The notes: generated by a model from the sequence alone, not told the origin. A DNA stretch of 64,000 nucleotides from Thiohalorhabdus sp. Cl-TMA (GCF_041821045.1 NZ_JBGUAW010000012.1:1-64000), one strand, 5' to 3'; shown: positions 1 to 8,679, counted from the stretch's first letter. Program-made: numbers and translations.

Positions 1-1
1 C

Positions 2-223
2 GAGGTCCTCAAGGCCTACTACGAGTCAAACCCCGACCGCTTTCGGAGGAAGCCACATAATCCCCCGAGTCCCGACAAATACCGTGGCTACACAGTGGAC
101 CCGTATAAGACCTTAACCTCGGAAGCCCTTAGCGAATGGGTGCTGCCGCGGAAGCTCTATAGGAGGGGTATGGGTAAGGTCTCGGCCGGTAGCCCGGATC
201 TTCATAGGGTGCTGGAGCCCTGA
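2..223 (+). CDS. IS3-type transposase, C-terminal fragment (cut by window edge)
   Basis: An open frame enters from the left edge and ends at TGA 221-223, giving about 73 residues. It includes the run EVLKAYYESNPDRFRRKP followed by a Pro-rich stretch, which resembles the end of the integrase-core (DDE) transposases of IS3-family elements, where a 'QEVLDAAYxxHPERFV.GRPxPP' type tail follows the last catalytic Glu. The catalytic residues would lie outside the window, so activity cannot be judged. The final residues (SPDLHRVLEP) do not match any tail I remember, so the end may be altered. It sits beside AT-rich foreign DNA and a tRNA gene, consistent with an island edge. Family assignment is from memory of the motif only. 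Confidence 0.55.
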   Translation, partial: EVLKAYYESNPDRFRRKPHNPPSPDKYRGYTVDPYKTLTSEALSEWVLPRKLYRRGMGKVSAGSPDLHRVLEP

Positions 224-538
224 ACCGGAAGATCGAAGAATATAGGACGGGGGAGGACAGAAAAACTCAAATATGGGTAGGTGTGGAAAGAAATTTGGAA
301 TGCATAGCCAAACCATAAGATTGCACAGGTTTTAAATTTTGAAAAGATTTTGTTGTTATTATTATGGATTTGGGAATTTCAATAAAAAATATTGTCACAC
401 GACAAGGTGGATATTTATACAAGGTTGGCAATCTAAGAATAGGGAAAGTTTGATTTAATCTTTGTGTGCTCTTCCTTGTTTTTTTTAGCTGAGTAATGCC
501 AACAGGCTGCTGGCTAGTGGTACGAAGAACCTTGCAGA
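224..538. other. AT-rich intergenic DNA, no supported gene
   Basis: This stretch lies between the transposase tail and the sulfotransferase-like gene. It is clearly richer in A+T than the rest of the window, with runs of T and A near 340-370 and 470-490. I see no convincing coding frame, tRNA or terminator hairpin. It may include the right end of the insertion sequence, but the terminal inverted repeat cannot be defined without the other end. Confidence 0.5.
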
Positions 539-1453
539 TTAATCGTAAACAAGCCATTCCGGTTTGAAAGAAACGGAGTCGTAAATATATTTGGAAAACC
601 CGTTGTTTATACTTTTCTCTTTTACACTTATTACATCATCTATTTTGCGTTTTGAGCTTTGAGAAACCTTTTGGGGATGCATTGTGTGTAAGGGGCTAAC
701 CCCTAAAAAGTTGGAAATACGCTCATAACCCTCATTGGAAGAAACGCATTTTTCATATTGCAACATTATAACCTGGTTAGGAGATTTCAGGCTAAATTCG
801 GACCATTTTGTATGGTATGAGTCCCATTCAAATAGATAGTCCTTGATTAAATACCCGAACTGTTCTTCATTTTCTACCCACCCCCATTTCAATGCCCAAC
901 GTTTAATGCTCTGAATCCAATTAACAGGGTCCTTGTAGATTATAAATGCCTTGGCGTTTTTTTTGCCTATTATTTTTTTATAATCATCAAAAGATTTTAA
1001 TTTTATATCGTTCACGAAAGCAGGTTTCATTATAATTGAGTCTTTATTGTCCTGCACCCTGAAATGCTTGTGTTTAGGGTTAATTTTGCTATTGGGATTT
1101 TTGGAATTTATAAGATTGACACCGAACCCTGTTTCAAGAATAACTCTAAGCCAGTTGGTGCCGGAACGCTGTATACCGGCGTGGAGGACAGGGTCTAGTG
1201 CGACCTTTCGAAAGTAAAGTCGCGGATCCAATTGGGATCTTAAATAGTTTAGACTCTCGGAGATTTCCATAGGAATGCTCTTGATGTTATTCAAGAAGTA
1301 TACGGGGAAATTTTCATTAGTTGCTTTATTTTTTCTTTGGGCGGTGGATATAAGTATCCGCCAACGGCTAATTGTAAGGTGCCATCTTAAAAGAGGGGTG
1401 ACATTTATGAGAATGCGAATCATGCCAAGTATGAGGTATAAGCGTCCATCCAT
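539..1453 (-). CDS. Sulfotransferase-family protein (probably acquired by transfer)
   Basis: A 304-residue protein. Residues about 94-101 read IQRSGTNW, matching the 5'-phosphosulfate-binding loop (xRSGTxWL) of PAPS-dependent sulfotransferases. Residues about 171-186 (IIYKDPVNWIQSIKRW) resemble the 3'-phosphate-binding region (RDPxxxxxS). These enzymes move sulfate from PAPS to carbohydrates, lipids or small molecules; the substrate here is unknown. The start at 1453 has a GAGG four bases upstream; an internal Met at 1270 just before the catalytic domain is an alternative, and the first 60 residues are basic and poorly conserved-looking. Base composition is strikingly AT-rich (many Lys, Asn and Ile codons ending in A or T), unlike all downstream genes. 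It lies between a transposase tail and tRNA-Val, so recent acquisition is likely. Confidence 0.6.
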   Translation of the reverse strand: MDGRLYLILGMIRILINVTPLLRWHLTISRWRILISTAQRKNKATNENFPVYFLNNIKSIPMEISESLNYLRSQLDPRLYFRKVALDPVLHAGIQRSGTNWLRVILETGFGVNLINSKNPNSKINPKHKHFRVQDNKDSIIMKPAFVNDIKLKSFDDYKKIIGKKNAKAFIIYKDPVNWIQSIKRWALKWGWVENEEQFGYLIKDYLFEWDSYHTKWSEFSLKSPNQVIMLQYEKCVSSNEGYERISNFLGVSPLHTMHPQKVSQSSKRKIDDVISVKEKSINNGFSKYIYDSVSFKPEWLVYD

Positions 1454-1602
1454 GGAACCTCATTTTAGGGCCAAAAACAGCAAAAATCCCCCTTGATTCG
1501 GCTGGGACACAGAATTGCAAATTACCCCGTCCCTCCATTCAGAAGTCCTGCGCATTTTGCTGCTCTTGGTACGGGGCTGGCCGGGTTCCTGTTCTTGAGC
1601 GC

Positions 1603-1632
1603 AAAAAGCCCCGGCCAGTGGGCCGGGGCTTC
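1603..1632 (-). terminator. Rho-independent terminator of tRNA-Val
   Basis: Read on the minus strand, a nine-base-pair GC stem (GCCCCGGCC / GGCCGGGGC) with a CACT loop is followed by TTTTTGCGC. It lies about 105 bases past the tRNA-Val 3' end. On the plus strand the hairpin is followed only by TTCATG, so it acts mainly on the minus strand. Confidence 0.8.
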
Positions 1633-1737
1633 ATGAGCACTTATTTTGAACCTATTCCAGCCTCCATCGGGTTTTGAGGCCGCTTTCCCTGGTTCTCGAA
1701 AGGCCGGCGGGATCTTGCCTTTCGTAAGTCCTTGTGC

Positions 1738-1812
1738 TGGTGGGCGGAGCTGGGATCGAACCAGCGACCCCTGCCGTGTGAAGGCAGTGCTCTCCCGCTG
1801 AGCTATCCGCCC
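1738..1812 (-). tRNA. tRNA-Val (anticodon CAC)
   Basis: The minus strand folds as a cloverleaf: acceptor GGGCGGA pairs with TCCGCCC, followed by A and an encoded CCA. The anticodon arm is CTGCC-TTCACAC-GGCAG, which places CAC at positions 34-36 and reads GUG valine codons. The T-arm contains GGTTCGATCC. The gene is 75 bases including CCA. AT-rich foreign DNA begins downstream of its 3' end, the usual arrangement where an island has integrated at a tRNA. Confidence 0.95.
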
Positions 1813-1828
1813 GTCAACCAAGGCTTAT

Positions 1829-1858
1829 ATTCTAACCATGTTAGGATCGGGGAATCAA
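1829..1858 (-). promoter_or_regulatory. Sigma70-like promoter for tRNA-Val
   Basis: On the minus strand TTGATT (complement of 1853-1858) and TAGAAT (complement of 1829-1834) are 18 bases apart, and transcription would start about 10 bases before the tRNA 5' end. The spacing and position are good; the -35 box has two mismatches to consensus. Confidence 0.6.
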
Positions 1859-1881
1859 CCCTTCGGACAGAGGAAAACGGT

Positions 1882-2607
1882 TTGGACGCGCGAAGCCAGC
1901 GGATCTATCTGGAGGCCCTGGGCATACCGCTTTACCGGCGCCGTGGCGGGGCGTCCGCGATGGTGGAAGGTAGCGGTGGCTCTGCTGCCAGGGCGGACTT
2001 CATTCCGGAAGCCGATGCGGAGGAGGCTCCCCTTCCCGGAGAGCGACCGGATACCCTGGAGTCCCTCCGCGATGAAGTGGCGGATTGCGTGTCCTGTCCG
2101 CTCCATCAGACGCGGACCCAGACCGTTTTCGGGGTCGGGGATCCCGAGGCCCGTATCATGTTCGTCGGCGAGGCCCCAGGGGCCGAGGAGGACCGCCGGG
2201 GAGAGCCTTTCGTCGGGCGGGCCGGGCAGCTCCTGGACGCCATGCTGGCCGCCATCGGCCTGGATCGGAAGGGAGGCGGGGTCTTTATCGCCAACGTGCT
2301 GAAATGCCGGCCCCCGAACAATCGGGATCCGAAGCCGGAAGAGGTGGCGCAATGCGAAGGATATCTTCGTCGCCAGATCGAGGTGATCCAGCCCCGGGTC
2401 CTGGTGGCCCTGGGCCGGGTCGCGGCCCAGCAGCTGCTCCAGACCCAGCAGCCACTGGCCCGGCTGCGCGGGGCCGAGCACCGTTTTCATGAAACCCCGG
2501 TACTGGTCACCTACCACCCCGCCTATCTCCTGCGTAATCCCGCAGACAAGGCGAAAGCCTGGGCCGATCTGAAGGTCATTCGGGAGCGCGGTAGTGGAAG
2601 GCAGTAG
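1882..2607 (+). CDS. Family 4 (Fe-S) uracil-DNA glycosylase
   Basis: Removes uracil from DNA, starting base-excision repair. From the chosen start the protein has 241 residues. Four cysteines at about 69, 72, 142 and 158 fit the 4Fe-4S ligands of family 4 enzymes. Motif 1 is GEAPG (96-100) followed by [14 protein letters not shown], and motif 2 is [11 protein letters not shown] (about 210-220). The start is a TTG at 1882 with GAGGA seven bases upstream; it begins [15 protein letters not shown], matching the family's usual 'xxRRxxYLexmGI' opening. The frame is open further upstream, but that part crosses the tRNA-Val gene and cannot be real. It faces away from the tRNA and is followed by a convergent gene. 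Confidence 0.9.
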   Translation: MDARSQRIYLEALGIPLYRRRGGASAMVEGSGGSAARADFIPEADAEEAPLPGERPDTLESLRDEVADCVSCPLHQTRTQTVFGVGDPEARIMFVGEAPGAEEDRRGEPFVGRAGQLLDAMLAAIGLDRKGGGVFIANVLKCRPPNNRDPKPEEVAQCEGYLRRQIEVIQPRVLVALGRVAAQQLLQTQQPLARLRGAEHRFHETPVLVTYHPAYLLRNPADKAKAWADLKVIRERGSGRQ

Positions 2608-2701
2608 AGGGCTAGCCCGAGCCTCCGGAAAAATGCAGCTTGGCTTGGGATATTCGACCATCCGCGAACAGGGTTTTCAGCGCTTCGAAGGCGGTGTCGA
2701 G

Positions 2702-3205
2702 CTACCGATCCTTCAGAGTAGCAATGCAAGGATGCGGGTGAGCGCCTTGTTCCTGTTCCGGTCCCCCGAGGGCGGCTTGTGCGGGAAGAGCGTTTAGGCC
2801 GAAATCCGCTGCCAGATAGCCGAGCAGGGTGCTTCCCAGGCGAACGGGCTGCATCATGGTCACATAAGGAGTAAACGTGTCGCGGTCCAAATAGACGGGA
2901 GATAGTGCGGGGCCAATGCTCGGTAGCGGACCTTCCCAGAAAGCGCGCCGGGTGAGGTTCTGTCCACGGAAATCCGGGAGAGATTCCCGTGGCGGGACAT
3001 TGGCGGAGCGCCGGATTCCGCCGGTATCCAGCGCATAGAGCAGCCGGCACCTTGGAATGCGCTCCAGGTGCTCGGCCAGGAGCTGGTCCACGGAGGCGGG
3101 GTCCTCCCAGACAGGAGCGCACACCGTGCCCAACCGTTGGATGGGCCCCGAGATTGCCGCCTGCAAGCGCAGGCGCTGGACGGGCCGAAGGTGAACGGTG
3201 GTCAT
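2702..3205 (-). CDS. Stand-alone PDC/Cache-like sensor domain protein
   Basis: About 167 residues. The central part contains RRAFWEGPLPS and PVYLDRDTFTPYVTMM followed by PVRLGSTLLGYLAADFGL. This pattern ('xPYIS..tg.p.vtls.Pvr..g..lGvlaaDi') is seen in PDC/Cache ligand-sensing domains found at the front of GGDEF, EAL and chemoreceptor proteins. Here no output domain follows: the protein ends with a short Gln/His-rich tail. No signal peptide or membrane segment is visible. The start at 3205 has GGAT about eight bases upstream; another ATG lies at 3241 without a clear ribosome-binding site. It runs in the same direction as, and downstream of, the CorC-type gene with about 150 bases between them. 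The ligand is unknown. Confidence 0.6.
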   Translation of the reverse strand: MTTVHLRPVQRLRLQAAISGPIQRLGTVCAPVWEDPASVDQLLAEHLERIPRCRLLYALDTGGIRRSANVPPRESLPDFRGQNLTRRAFWEGPLPSIGPALSPVYLDRDTFTPYVTMMQPVRLGSTLLGYLAADFGLNALPAQAALGGPEQEQGAHPHPCIATLKDR

Positions 3206-3358
3206 GCTGGCTGATCCGGTTTGTGGTGCGTTACGAGCCATTCATAGCAAGGCTCGTGCCAGCGGATGACCGGTTTTTGGGGGGATATGGGGGCACCGGA
3301 CGCACCGGAGCGGTGCAAAACGGTGATAGGTGCTCGCGGATGGTGCGTCGTGGTGGCC

Positions 3359-4636
3359 CTAGCCTACCCAGCCCCGCTGGGTGTCGTCTGGATAGACCCG
3401 GACCACGGTGATGGTCTGACTGCGGGTCTTCACCACCTCCATGGGATGGCCGCCGACCTTCAGGCTGGTGTTGTCGTTGGGGATGCTCTCGAGCTCCTCG
3501 ATGATCAGGCCCGCCAGGGTGCGGGGCCCGCCCGTGGTAAGGTCCCAGCCCAGCTGGCGGTTCAGGTCCCGGACCTCGATCTGGGCATCCACCAGCAGGC
3601 TCCCGTCCTTCTGGGGGCGGATGCCGCGCATGGGAAGGTCGTGCTCATCCTGGATCTCCCCGACGATCTCCTCGAGGATGTCCTCCAGCGTGACCAGACC
3701 CACCACGTCTCCGTATTCGTCCACCACCAAGCCCATGTGCTGGCGGCGGCGCTGGAACTGGATGAGCTGCTCCTGCAGGGGGGTGGTGTCGGGAATGAAG
3801 TAGGGCTCGCGCACCAGGGCGGAAATGGTTTCCCGCGAGGGCTCGCCGGTTTCCATGTCCTCCAGCTTCAGCAGGTCCTTACCGTGAATGACCCCCACGA
3901 TATGGTCCGGATCCCGGCGGTAGACGGGGAACCGGGTGTGTGGAGAGGCGCGGAATTGGGCCAGGATGTCCCCCCAGTCCGCATCGATGTTGATGATGGT
4001 CATCTCGGTGCGGGGGACCATGACGTCCGCCACCGTCACCCGCGACAGCTCGAATATGTTGAGCAGCATCCGCTGGCGGCGCGCGGGTAGCAGGGCGCTT
4101 TCCTCGACGATGACCGTGCGCAGCTCCTCCTCGCTGAGGCTGGTCCGAACCGGCCCCTGGGTGAGCCGGAGAGCTCGCAGGAGTGTGTTGGCTATGGCGT
4201 TGATGGCCACCACCAGGGGATAGAGCACCAGCAGAAGGGGTCGAAGAACCGGAGCGGCCACAAAAGCCAGGCGCTCCGGATAGGTGGCGGCCATGGTCTT
4301 GGGAGCGAGCTCGGAGAAGATCAGGACCACCACCGTGAGAATGATGGTGGAGAGGAAGAGCCCGGCCTCCCCCATTAGCCGCAGGGCGATGATGGAAGAG
4401 ACACTCGCCGCGGCGATGTTGACGAAGTTGTTGCCCAGCAGAATCACGCCGATCAGGCGATCCGGACGCTCCAGCAGCTTGGAGGCGATACGGGCGCCCC
4501 GGTGCCCCTGATCCGCCCGATGGCGGAGGCGGTACTTGTTCAGGGCCATCATGGCCGTCTCGGAGCCCGAGAAAAATCCGGACAGGGCCAGCAGGATGCC
4601 CAGCAGTACGAAAAGGGTGCCCAGAGAGGTGTTCAT
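3359..4636 (-). CDS. CNNM/HlyC-CorC family membrane protein with CBS pair
   Basis: A 425-residue inner-membrane protein with the standard family plan: an N-terminal DUF21/CNNM transmembrane domain (residues about 5-190, with SGFFSGSETAMMALNKYRL near the start), two CBS domains in the middle (around VMVPRTEMTIINID and VVDEYGDVVGLVTLEDILEE), and a C-terminal CorC_HlyC domain. Members have been linked to magnesium/cobalt efflux or resistance (the CorB/YfjD group). It lies 18 bases downstream of ypjD on the same strand, and the pair diverges from ffh, as in many Gammaproteobacteria. Length is normal for the family. The transported ion is inferred from the family only. Confidence 0.88.
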   Translation of the reverse strand: MNTSLGTLFVLLGILLALSGFFSGSETAMMALNKYRLRHRADQGHRGARIASKLLERPDRLIGVILLGNNFVNIAAASVSSIIALRLMGEAGLFLSTIILTVVVLIFSELAPKTMAATYPERLAFVAAPVLRPLLLVLYPLVVAINAIANTLLRALRLTQGPVRTSLSEEELRTVIVEESALLPARRQRMLLNIFELSRVTVADVMVPRTEMTIINIDADWGDILAQFRASPHTRFPVYRRDPDHIVGVIHGKDLLKLEDMETGEPSRETISALVREPYFIPDTTPLQEQLIQFQRRRQHMGLVVDEYGDVVGLVTLEDILEEIVGEIQDEHDLPMRGIRPQKDGSLLVDAQIEVRDLNRQLGWDLTTGGPRTLAGLIIEELESIPNDNTSLKVGGHPMEVVKTRSQTITVVRVYPDDTQRGWVG

Positions 4637-4654
4637 GGACGGAGGGCGGCCTGT

Positions 4655-5467
4655 TTAGGCCCTGAGCTCGAGAATGAAGCGGACGCCGAAATAGGCGAGG
4701 ATGAGCAGTCCGTAGCCGGAGAGGGTCCAGCGGACCGCCGTGCGGCCCCGCCATCCGTAGTGGTTGTGGCCCCAGAGGAGCAGTCCGAAGACCGCCCAGG
4801 CGATCAGGCTGAGCACGGTCTTGTGGTCGAAGGTGAAGGGCTGTCCGAAGATCTGCTCGGAGAAGACCGCGCCGCTCAAGACCACCAGGGTCAGCAGGCC
4901 GAAGCCGATGCGCAGCAGGTGGAAGAGCAGCCGCTCCATGGGCTGCATGGGGGGCAGTATGCGGCTCATGAGCCCCATGCGCTTGCGACGCAGGTGGCCC
5001 TCCTGGCAGCCGAGCAGCCCCGCCTGGACGGCGGCCATGGTTAGGGTGCCGTAGGCGAGCAGGGAGAGCACCAGGTGGCCGAGCAGCGCCGGCTGGTCCA
5101 CCTCGATGCGAAGGGCGGTCCCGGTGGGCGCGAAGGCCTCCACCAGCAGCACGACGGCGGCCAGGGGAAACAGGATCAGGCCCAGGAGCTCCACCTTCAG
5201 AAACAGGATGGCCAGCAGGAACTGGAGCACCACCAGCCAGGTGAACAGGGACAGGGCATAGCTCAGATCCAGGTTCAGATGGTCGCCCGCCAGAACCTCC
5301 GCGGCAACGCCCACGGAATGGAGGACCAGGGCGCTACCGCCCAGCCAGAGGGCGGGTGCCAGGGAATGCTCGCCCCGTCTCCGGATGGTCGTCCACTCCT
5401 GCGCGGCCGCGCCGCCATACAGAAGCGCCGAAAGGATCTGCAGCCAGAAGATGACCGCTGTGCTCAT
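4655..5467 (-). CDS. ypjD: YpjD-type cytochrome c assembly (CcsA-like) membrane protein
   Basis: A 270-residue, very hydrophobic protein with about eight membrane segments and the layout of the CcsA/CcmC (cytochrome c assembly) family. In Gammaproteobacteria the member encoded beside ffh is YpjD, an inner-membrane protein with no firmly settled biochemical role. The N-terminus (MSTAVIFWLQILSALLYGG) starts directly with a membrane helix. It is the first gene of a two-gene minus-strand unit with the CorC-type protein and is divergent from ffh, with about 140 bases between the two starts that must hold promoters for both directions. The name rests on family resemblance plus position. Confidence 0.8.
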   Translation of the reverse strand: MSTAVIFWLQILSALLYGGAAAQEWTTIRRRGEHSLAPALWLGGSALVLHSVGVAAEVLAGDHLNLDLSYALSLFTWLVVLQFLLAILFLKVELLGLILFPLAAVVLLVEAFAPTGTALRIEVDQPALLGHLVLSLLAYGTLTMAAVQAGLLGCQEGHLRRKRMGLMSRILPPMQPMERLLFHLLRIGFGLLTLVVLSGAVFSEQIFGQPFTFDHKTVLSLIAWAVFGLLLWGHNHYGWRGRTAVRWTLSGYGLLILAYFGVRFILELRA

Positions 5468-5530
5468 GGGATTCGGTTACGCGATTTGGCCGGTGGCCGG
5501 TTCAGGGCGGCTTTGCCCGCAACCGGATCA

Positions 5531-5559
5531 TTGGTTCCTGGATAGATCCACCGTAAAAT
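5531..5559 (+). promoter_or_regulatory. Sigma70-like promoter for ffh operon
   Basis: TTGGTT (5531-5536) and TAAAAT (5554-5559) are separated by exactly 17 bases, and the ffh start follows about 45 bases downstream. The position between two divergent genes supports a real promoter. Not verified experimentally. Confidence 0.6.
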
Positions 5560-5604
5560 ACGACGGTTTACGCATGAACTCAAATACGGAAAACGGCCAA
5601 GACC

Positions 5605-6966
5605 ATGTTTGAAAATCTTTCCGACCGGCTACAGGGCGTATTCAAGGACCTCAAGGGCCAGGGCAAGCTCACGGAGAATAATATCTCCGACGCCCTTCGG
5701 CAGGTGCGCATCGCCCTCCTGGAGGCGGATGTCTCATTGCCGGTGGCGAAGGCCTTCATCGATCGGGTCAGGGAGCGCGCGGTCGGTCAGGAGGTGCTCA
5801 ACAGCCTCACGCCCGGACAGGCCGTGGTGGGTGTTGTCAAGGAGGAGCTGGAGCATCTGCTCGGCGACGAGAACGACAGCCTGAACCTCGCGGTTCGACC
5901 GCCGGCCGTTGTCCTCATGGCGGGACTGCAGGGCTCGGGCAAGACCACCACCGTGGCCAAGCTGGCCCGTTTCCTGCGCGAGCGGGAGAAGAAGAGCGTG
6001 GTCGTGACCAGCGCCGACATCTACCGGCCGGCCGCCATCGACCAGCTGGAAACCCTCTCCGGTGAGGTGGGGGCCGCCTTCGTTCCCAGCCAGAGTACCG
6101 AGGATCCGAAGGTCATCGCCGAGCGGGCTTTGGAAGAGGCGCGTATCCGCAGCGCCGACGTCGTGATCGTGGATACGGCGGGCCGGCTCCATATCGATGA
6201 GGACCTCATGGAGGAGATCCAGGGCCTGCAGCAGACCCTGGAGCCCGCCGAGACCCTTCTCGTGGCCGATGCCATGACCGGTCAGGACGCCGTGCAGACC
6301 GCCGAGGCCTTCAATGACGCCCTGGACCTTACCGGTGTGGTGCTGACCAAGACCGACGGCGACGCCCGCGGCGGCGCGGCGCTGTCCATCCGACACGTTA
6401 CGGGCAAGCCCATCAAGTTCCTGGGTGTGGGCGAGAAGACCGAGGCCCTGGAGCCGTTTCACCCGGACCGTCTGGCCTCCCGGATCCTCGGCATGGGCGA
6501 CGTGCTTTCCCTGGTGGAGGAAGCGCAGCGGACGGCCGACCAGGACCAGGCGGAAAAGCTCGAGAAGCAGCTGAAATCGGGCAAGGGCATGAGCCTCGCC
6601 GACTTCCAGGATCAGCTCCAGCAGATCAAGCGCATGGGTGGTCTGGGCAGCATCCTGGACAAGCTGCCCGGCGGAGAGAAGCTGGCCGGGGGCATGGCCG
6701 GGTTCGACGAGAGCCAGATCACCCGCATGGACGCCATCATCAATTCCATGACCCCCTGGGAGCGCCGCCATTCCGACGCCATCAAGGCGAGCCGGAAGCG
6801 CCGCATCGCCAGCGGGAGCGGCACCTCCGTACAGGAGGTGAACCGCCTGCTCAAGCAGTTCGCGCAGATGCAGAAGGCCATGAAGCAGATGAAGAAGAAG
6901 GGCGGAATGAAGAAGATGATGGCCCAGATGGGCGGCAAAATGGGCGATCAGGACTTTCCGTTCTAG
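5605..6966 (+). CDS. ffh: Signal recognition particle protein Ffh
   Basis: The GTPase of the bacterial signal recognition particle; with 4.5S RNA it binds signal sequences of nascent membrane proteins and docks at FtsY. 453 residues, the usual length. The N domain covers about 1-90, then the G domain with P-loop [10 protein letters not shown] (about 107-116), [13 protein letters not shown] and [10 protein letters not shown], and finally the methionine-rich M domain ending in [19 protein letters not shown]. The ATG at 5605 gives the canonical start [10 protein letters not shown]. It is followed by rpsP after 65 bases and probably shares its transcript with rpsP-rimM-trmD-rplS. Confidence 0.97.
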   Translation: MFENLSDRLQGVFKDLKGQGKLTENNISDALRQVRIALLEADVSLPVAKAFIDRVRERAVGQEVLNSLTPGQAVVGVVKEELEHLLGDENDSLNLAVRPPAVVLMAGLQGSGKTTTVAKLARFLREREKKSVVVTSADIYRPAAIDQLETLSGEVGAAFVPSQSTEDPKVIAERALEEARIRSADVVIVDTAGRLHIDEDLMEEIQGLQQTLEPAETLLVADAMTGQDAVQTAEAFNDALDLTGVVLTKTDGDARGGAALSIRHVTGKPIKFLGVGEKTEALEPFHPDRLASRILGMGDVLSLVEEAQRTADQDQAEKLEKQLKSGKGMSLADFQDQLQQIKRMGGLGSILDKLPGGEKLAGGMAGFDESQITRMDAIINSMTPWERRHSDAIKASRKRRIASGSGTSVQEVNRLLKQFAQMQKAMKQMKKKGGMKKMMAQMGGKMGDQDFPF

Positions 6967-7031
6967 CCAAAATCCGGTATATTTCCGCGTTTTCACAAGG
7001 TCCGAAGCAGTTCCTCAGGAGTCGAGACTCT

Positions 7032-7277
7032 ATGGTCACTATCCGTTTTGCCCGCGGGGGCGCCAAGAAGCGGCCCTTCTACCAGATCGTTGTCACCGAG
7101 CATTCCAGCCCGCGCGATGGCGACTTCATCGAGAGGCTCGGCTACTATAACCCGACCTCCAAGTCCAAGGACTACAAGCTGGACGTGGAGCGGACCAAGG
7201 TGTGGCTGGACCAGGGCGCCCAGGTCTCCGGATCCGTGAAGGGACTGCTGCGCAAGGAAGGCCTGACCACCGCGTAG
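7032..7277 (+). CDS. rpsP: 30S ribosomal protein S16
   Basis: An 81-residue small-subunit protein beginning [20 protein letters not shown], the conserved start of S16 (usually '[17 protein letters not shown]'). S16 binds 16S rRNA early in 30S assembly. It opens the classical rpsP-rimM-trmD-rplS operon; rimM follows after only seven bases. CAGGAGTCGAG just upstream supplies the ribosome-binding site. The length is typical. Confidence 0.97.
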   Translation: MVTIRFARGGAKKRPFYQIVVTEHSSPRDGDFIERLGYYNPTSKSKDYKLDVERTKVWLDQGAQVSGSVKGLLRKEGLTTA

Positions 7278-7284
7278 GCCGGTT

Positions 7285-7824
7285 ATGGCGCAGTCCCGAA
7301 CCCCCGCGCGGCGCCCGAATGCCGAAACGGAGTGGGTAACGGTCGGCCGCATCCATGGGCTGTACGGCGTCCATGGCGGTGTCCGCCTCTATTCATACCT
7401 GGACCGGCCGGGAGATCTTCTGCGGTTCGATTATCTCTGGCTGCTGCTCGGGGAAGGTCGAGATTGCCGGAAGATTTCCGAGCGCGAGGCCAAAGGGGCG
7501 CGGCTGGTGGCCCGGATCGAAGGAGTGGACGGCCGCGAGGCGGCCCGGGAGCTTCTGGGCACGCCCCTTCAGCTGCCCCGCGAAGCCCTGGGGGAAGAAG
7601 AGCCCGGGGAATATCTCTGGGTCGATCTCCTGGGGCTCGCCGTGGAAACGCTGGACGGGGCTCCGTTGGGCGAAGTGGACAGCCTGATCGAGACGGGAGC
7701 CAACGACGTGCTGGTGGTGGCGGGCTCCGACCGGGAGCGGCTGATTCCCTTCACGGAGGAGGCGGTGCCCGAGGTGGATCCGGCCCGGGGACTGATTCGG
7801 GTGGATTGGGACCCTGATTTCTAG
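7285..7824 (+). CDS. rimM: Ribosome maturation factor RimM
   Basis: A 179-residue assembly factor that helps process 16S rRNA in the 30S head domain, binding S19. The N-terminal RimM domain starts at VTVGRIHGLYGVHGGVRLYS (the conserved 'vGrI.g.hGikGevrv' motif), and the C-terminal PRC-barrel domain includes EYLWVDLLGLAV and ends LIPFTEEAVPEVDPARGLI. The first 15 residues are a poorly conserved basic extension. Position between rpsP and trmD confirms identity. Spacing to rpsP (seven bases) and trmD (15 bases) points to a single transcript. Confidence 0.95.
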   Translation: MAQSRTPARRPNAETEWVTVGRIHGLYGVHGGVRLYSYLDRPGDLLRFDYLWLLLGEGRDCRKISEREAKGARLVARIEGVDGREAARELLGTPLQLPREALGEEEPGEYLWVDLLGLAVETLDGAPLGEVDSLIETGANDVLVVAGSDRERLIPFTEEAVPEVDPARGLIRVDWDPDF

Positions 7825-7839
7825 CCCTGCGGAGCCACG

Positions 7840-8619
7840 GTGCATTTCCACGTCCTGACGCTGTTCCCCGGGCTGTTCGAGGCGGCCCTTTCCTACGGGG
7901 TCCTCGGGCGGGCCCGGGAGCAGGGCCGGCTCGGCTTCGACTTCACCGATATCCGGGATTTTTCCCGGGACCGGCACCGTACGGTGGATGACCGGCCCTT
8001 CGGTGGCGGGCCCGGCATGGTCATGCAGCCGCAAGTGGTTTCCGATGCCGTCGACCACGCCCGGGCCGGTATGCCGGAGGACGCGCCCGTCATTTACCTA
8101 TCGCCGCAGGGGGCGTCCCTCGATCACCGGAAGGTGGCCGAGCTGGCGGAGCTTCCCGGCCTTACCCTGCTCTGTGGGCGATATGAGGGAATCGACGAGC
8201 GCGCCCTGGAAGGCCGGGTTGACCAGGAGCTTTCCGTGGGCGACTACGTGCTCTCGGGCGGCGAGTTCGCGGCGCTGGTGGTGATCGACGCCGTGGCCCG
8301 ATTGCAGCCCGAGGTGCTGGGGGAGCCCGCCTCCGCGGAAGAGGACAGCTTCGTGGAGGGCCTGCTGGACTGCCCGCACTATACCCGTCCGCAGCGCTTT
8401 GAGGGACGGGAGGTCCCCGAGGTGCTGCTTTCGGGAGATCATGCCCGTATCCGGCAGTGGCGGCGACAGCAGGCCCTGGGCCGGACCTGGGAGCGCCGTC
8501 CGGACCTGCTGCGGGAGCGCGGGCTTACATCCCGGGAACGGGATCTGCTGACCGAGTACATACGGGAGAACGGCGGCGATGCGCTGCTCCTCCGGGAGCT
8601 TGCAGTCCGGGAAGACTGA
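7840..8619 (+). CDS. trmD: tRNA (guanine-37-N1)-methyltransferase TrmD
   Basis: Methylates G37 next to the anticodon of tRNAs that read CNN codons, preventing +1 frameshifts; uses S-adenosylmethionine. 259 residues. It is a SPOUT-fold enzyme: the knot region shows YLSPQGASLDHRKVAEL, LLCGRYEGIDER and VGDYVLSGGEFAALVVIDAV, where the glycine-rich turns bind SAM and the Asp of the DER/D-loop acts in catalysis. The start is GTG at 7840 with GGAG five bases before it. The downstream neighbour rplS lies 60 bases away, as in the standard operon. Confidence 0.97.
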   Translation: MHFHVLTLFPGLFEAALSYGVLGRAREQGRLGFDFTDIRDFSRDRHRTVDDRPFGGGPGMVMQPQVVSDAVDHARAGMPEDAPVIYLSPQGASLDHRKVAELAELPGLTLLCGRYEGIDERALEGRVDQELSVGDYVLSGGEFAALVVIDAVARLQPEVLGEPASAEEDSFVEGLLDCPHYTRPQRFEGREVPEVLLSGDHARIRQWRRQQALGRTWERRPDLLRERGLTSRERDLLTEYIRENGGDALLLRELAVRED

Positions 8620-8679
8620 CCGGCGCCGGCTCTCCCACCCGAATCGTTTTGGCCCGAATCCAGGAAGGGAGCAAGGACC

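Noticed and set aside
267-557. 96-residue minus-strand open frame left of the sulfotransferase gene
   Set aside because: Low-complexity AT-rich sequence, no ribosome-binding site and no motif.
1732-1881. N-terminal extension of the uracil-DNA glycosylase frame from 1732
   Set aside because: It crosses the tRNA-Val gene on the opposite strand and encodes nothing conserved; the TTG at 1882 has a good ribosome-binding site and the family's usual opening.
3266-4090. 274-residue plus-strand frame opposite the CorC-type gene
   Set aside because: Shadow of the well-conserved minus-strand gene.
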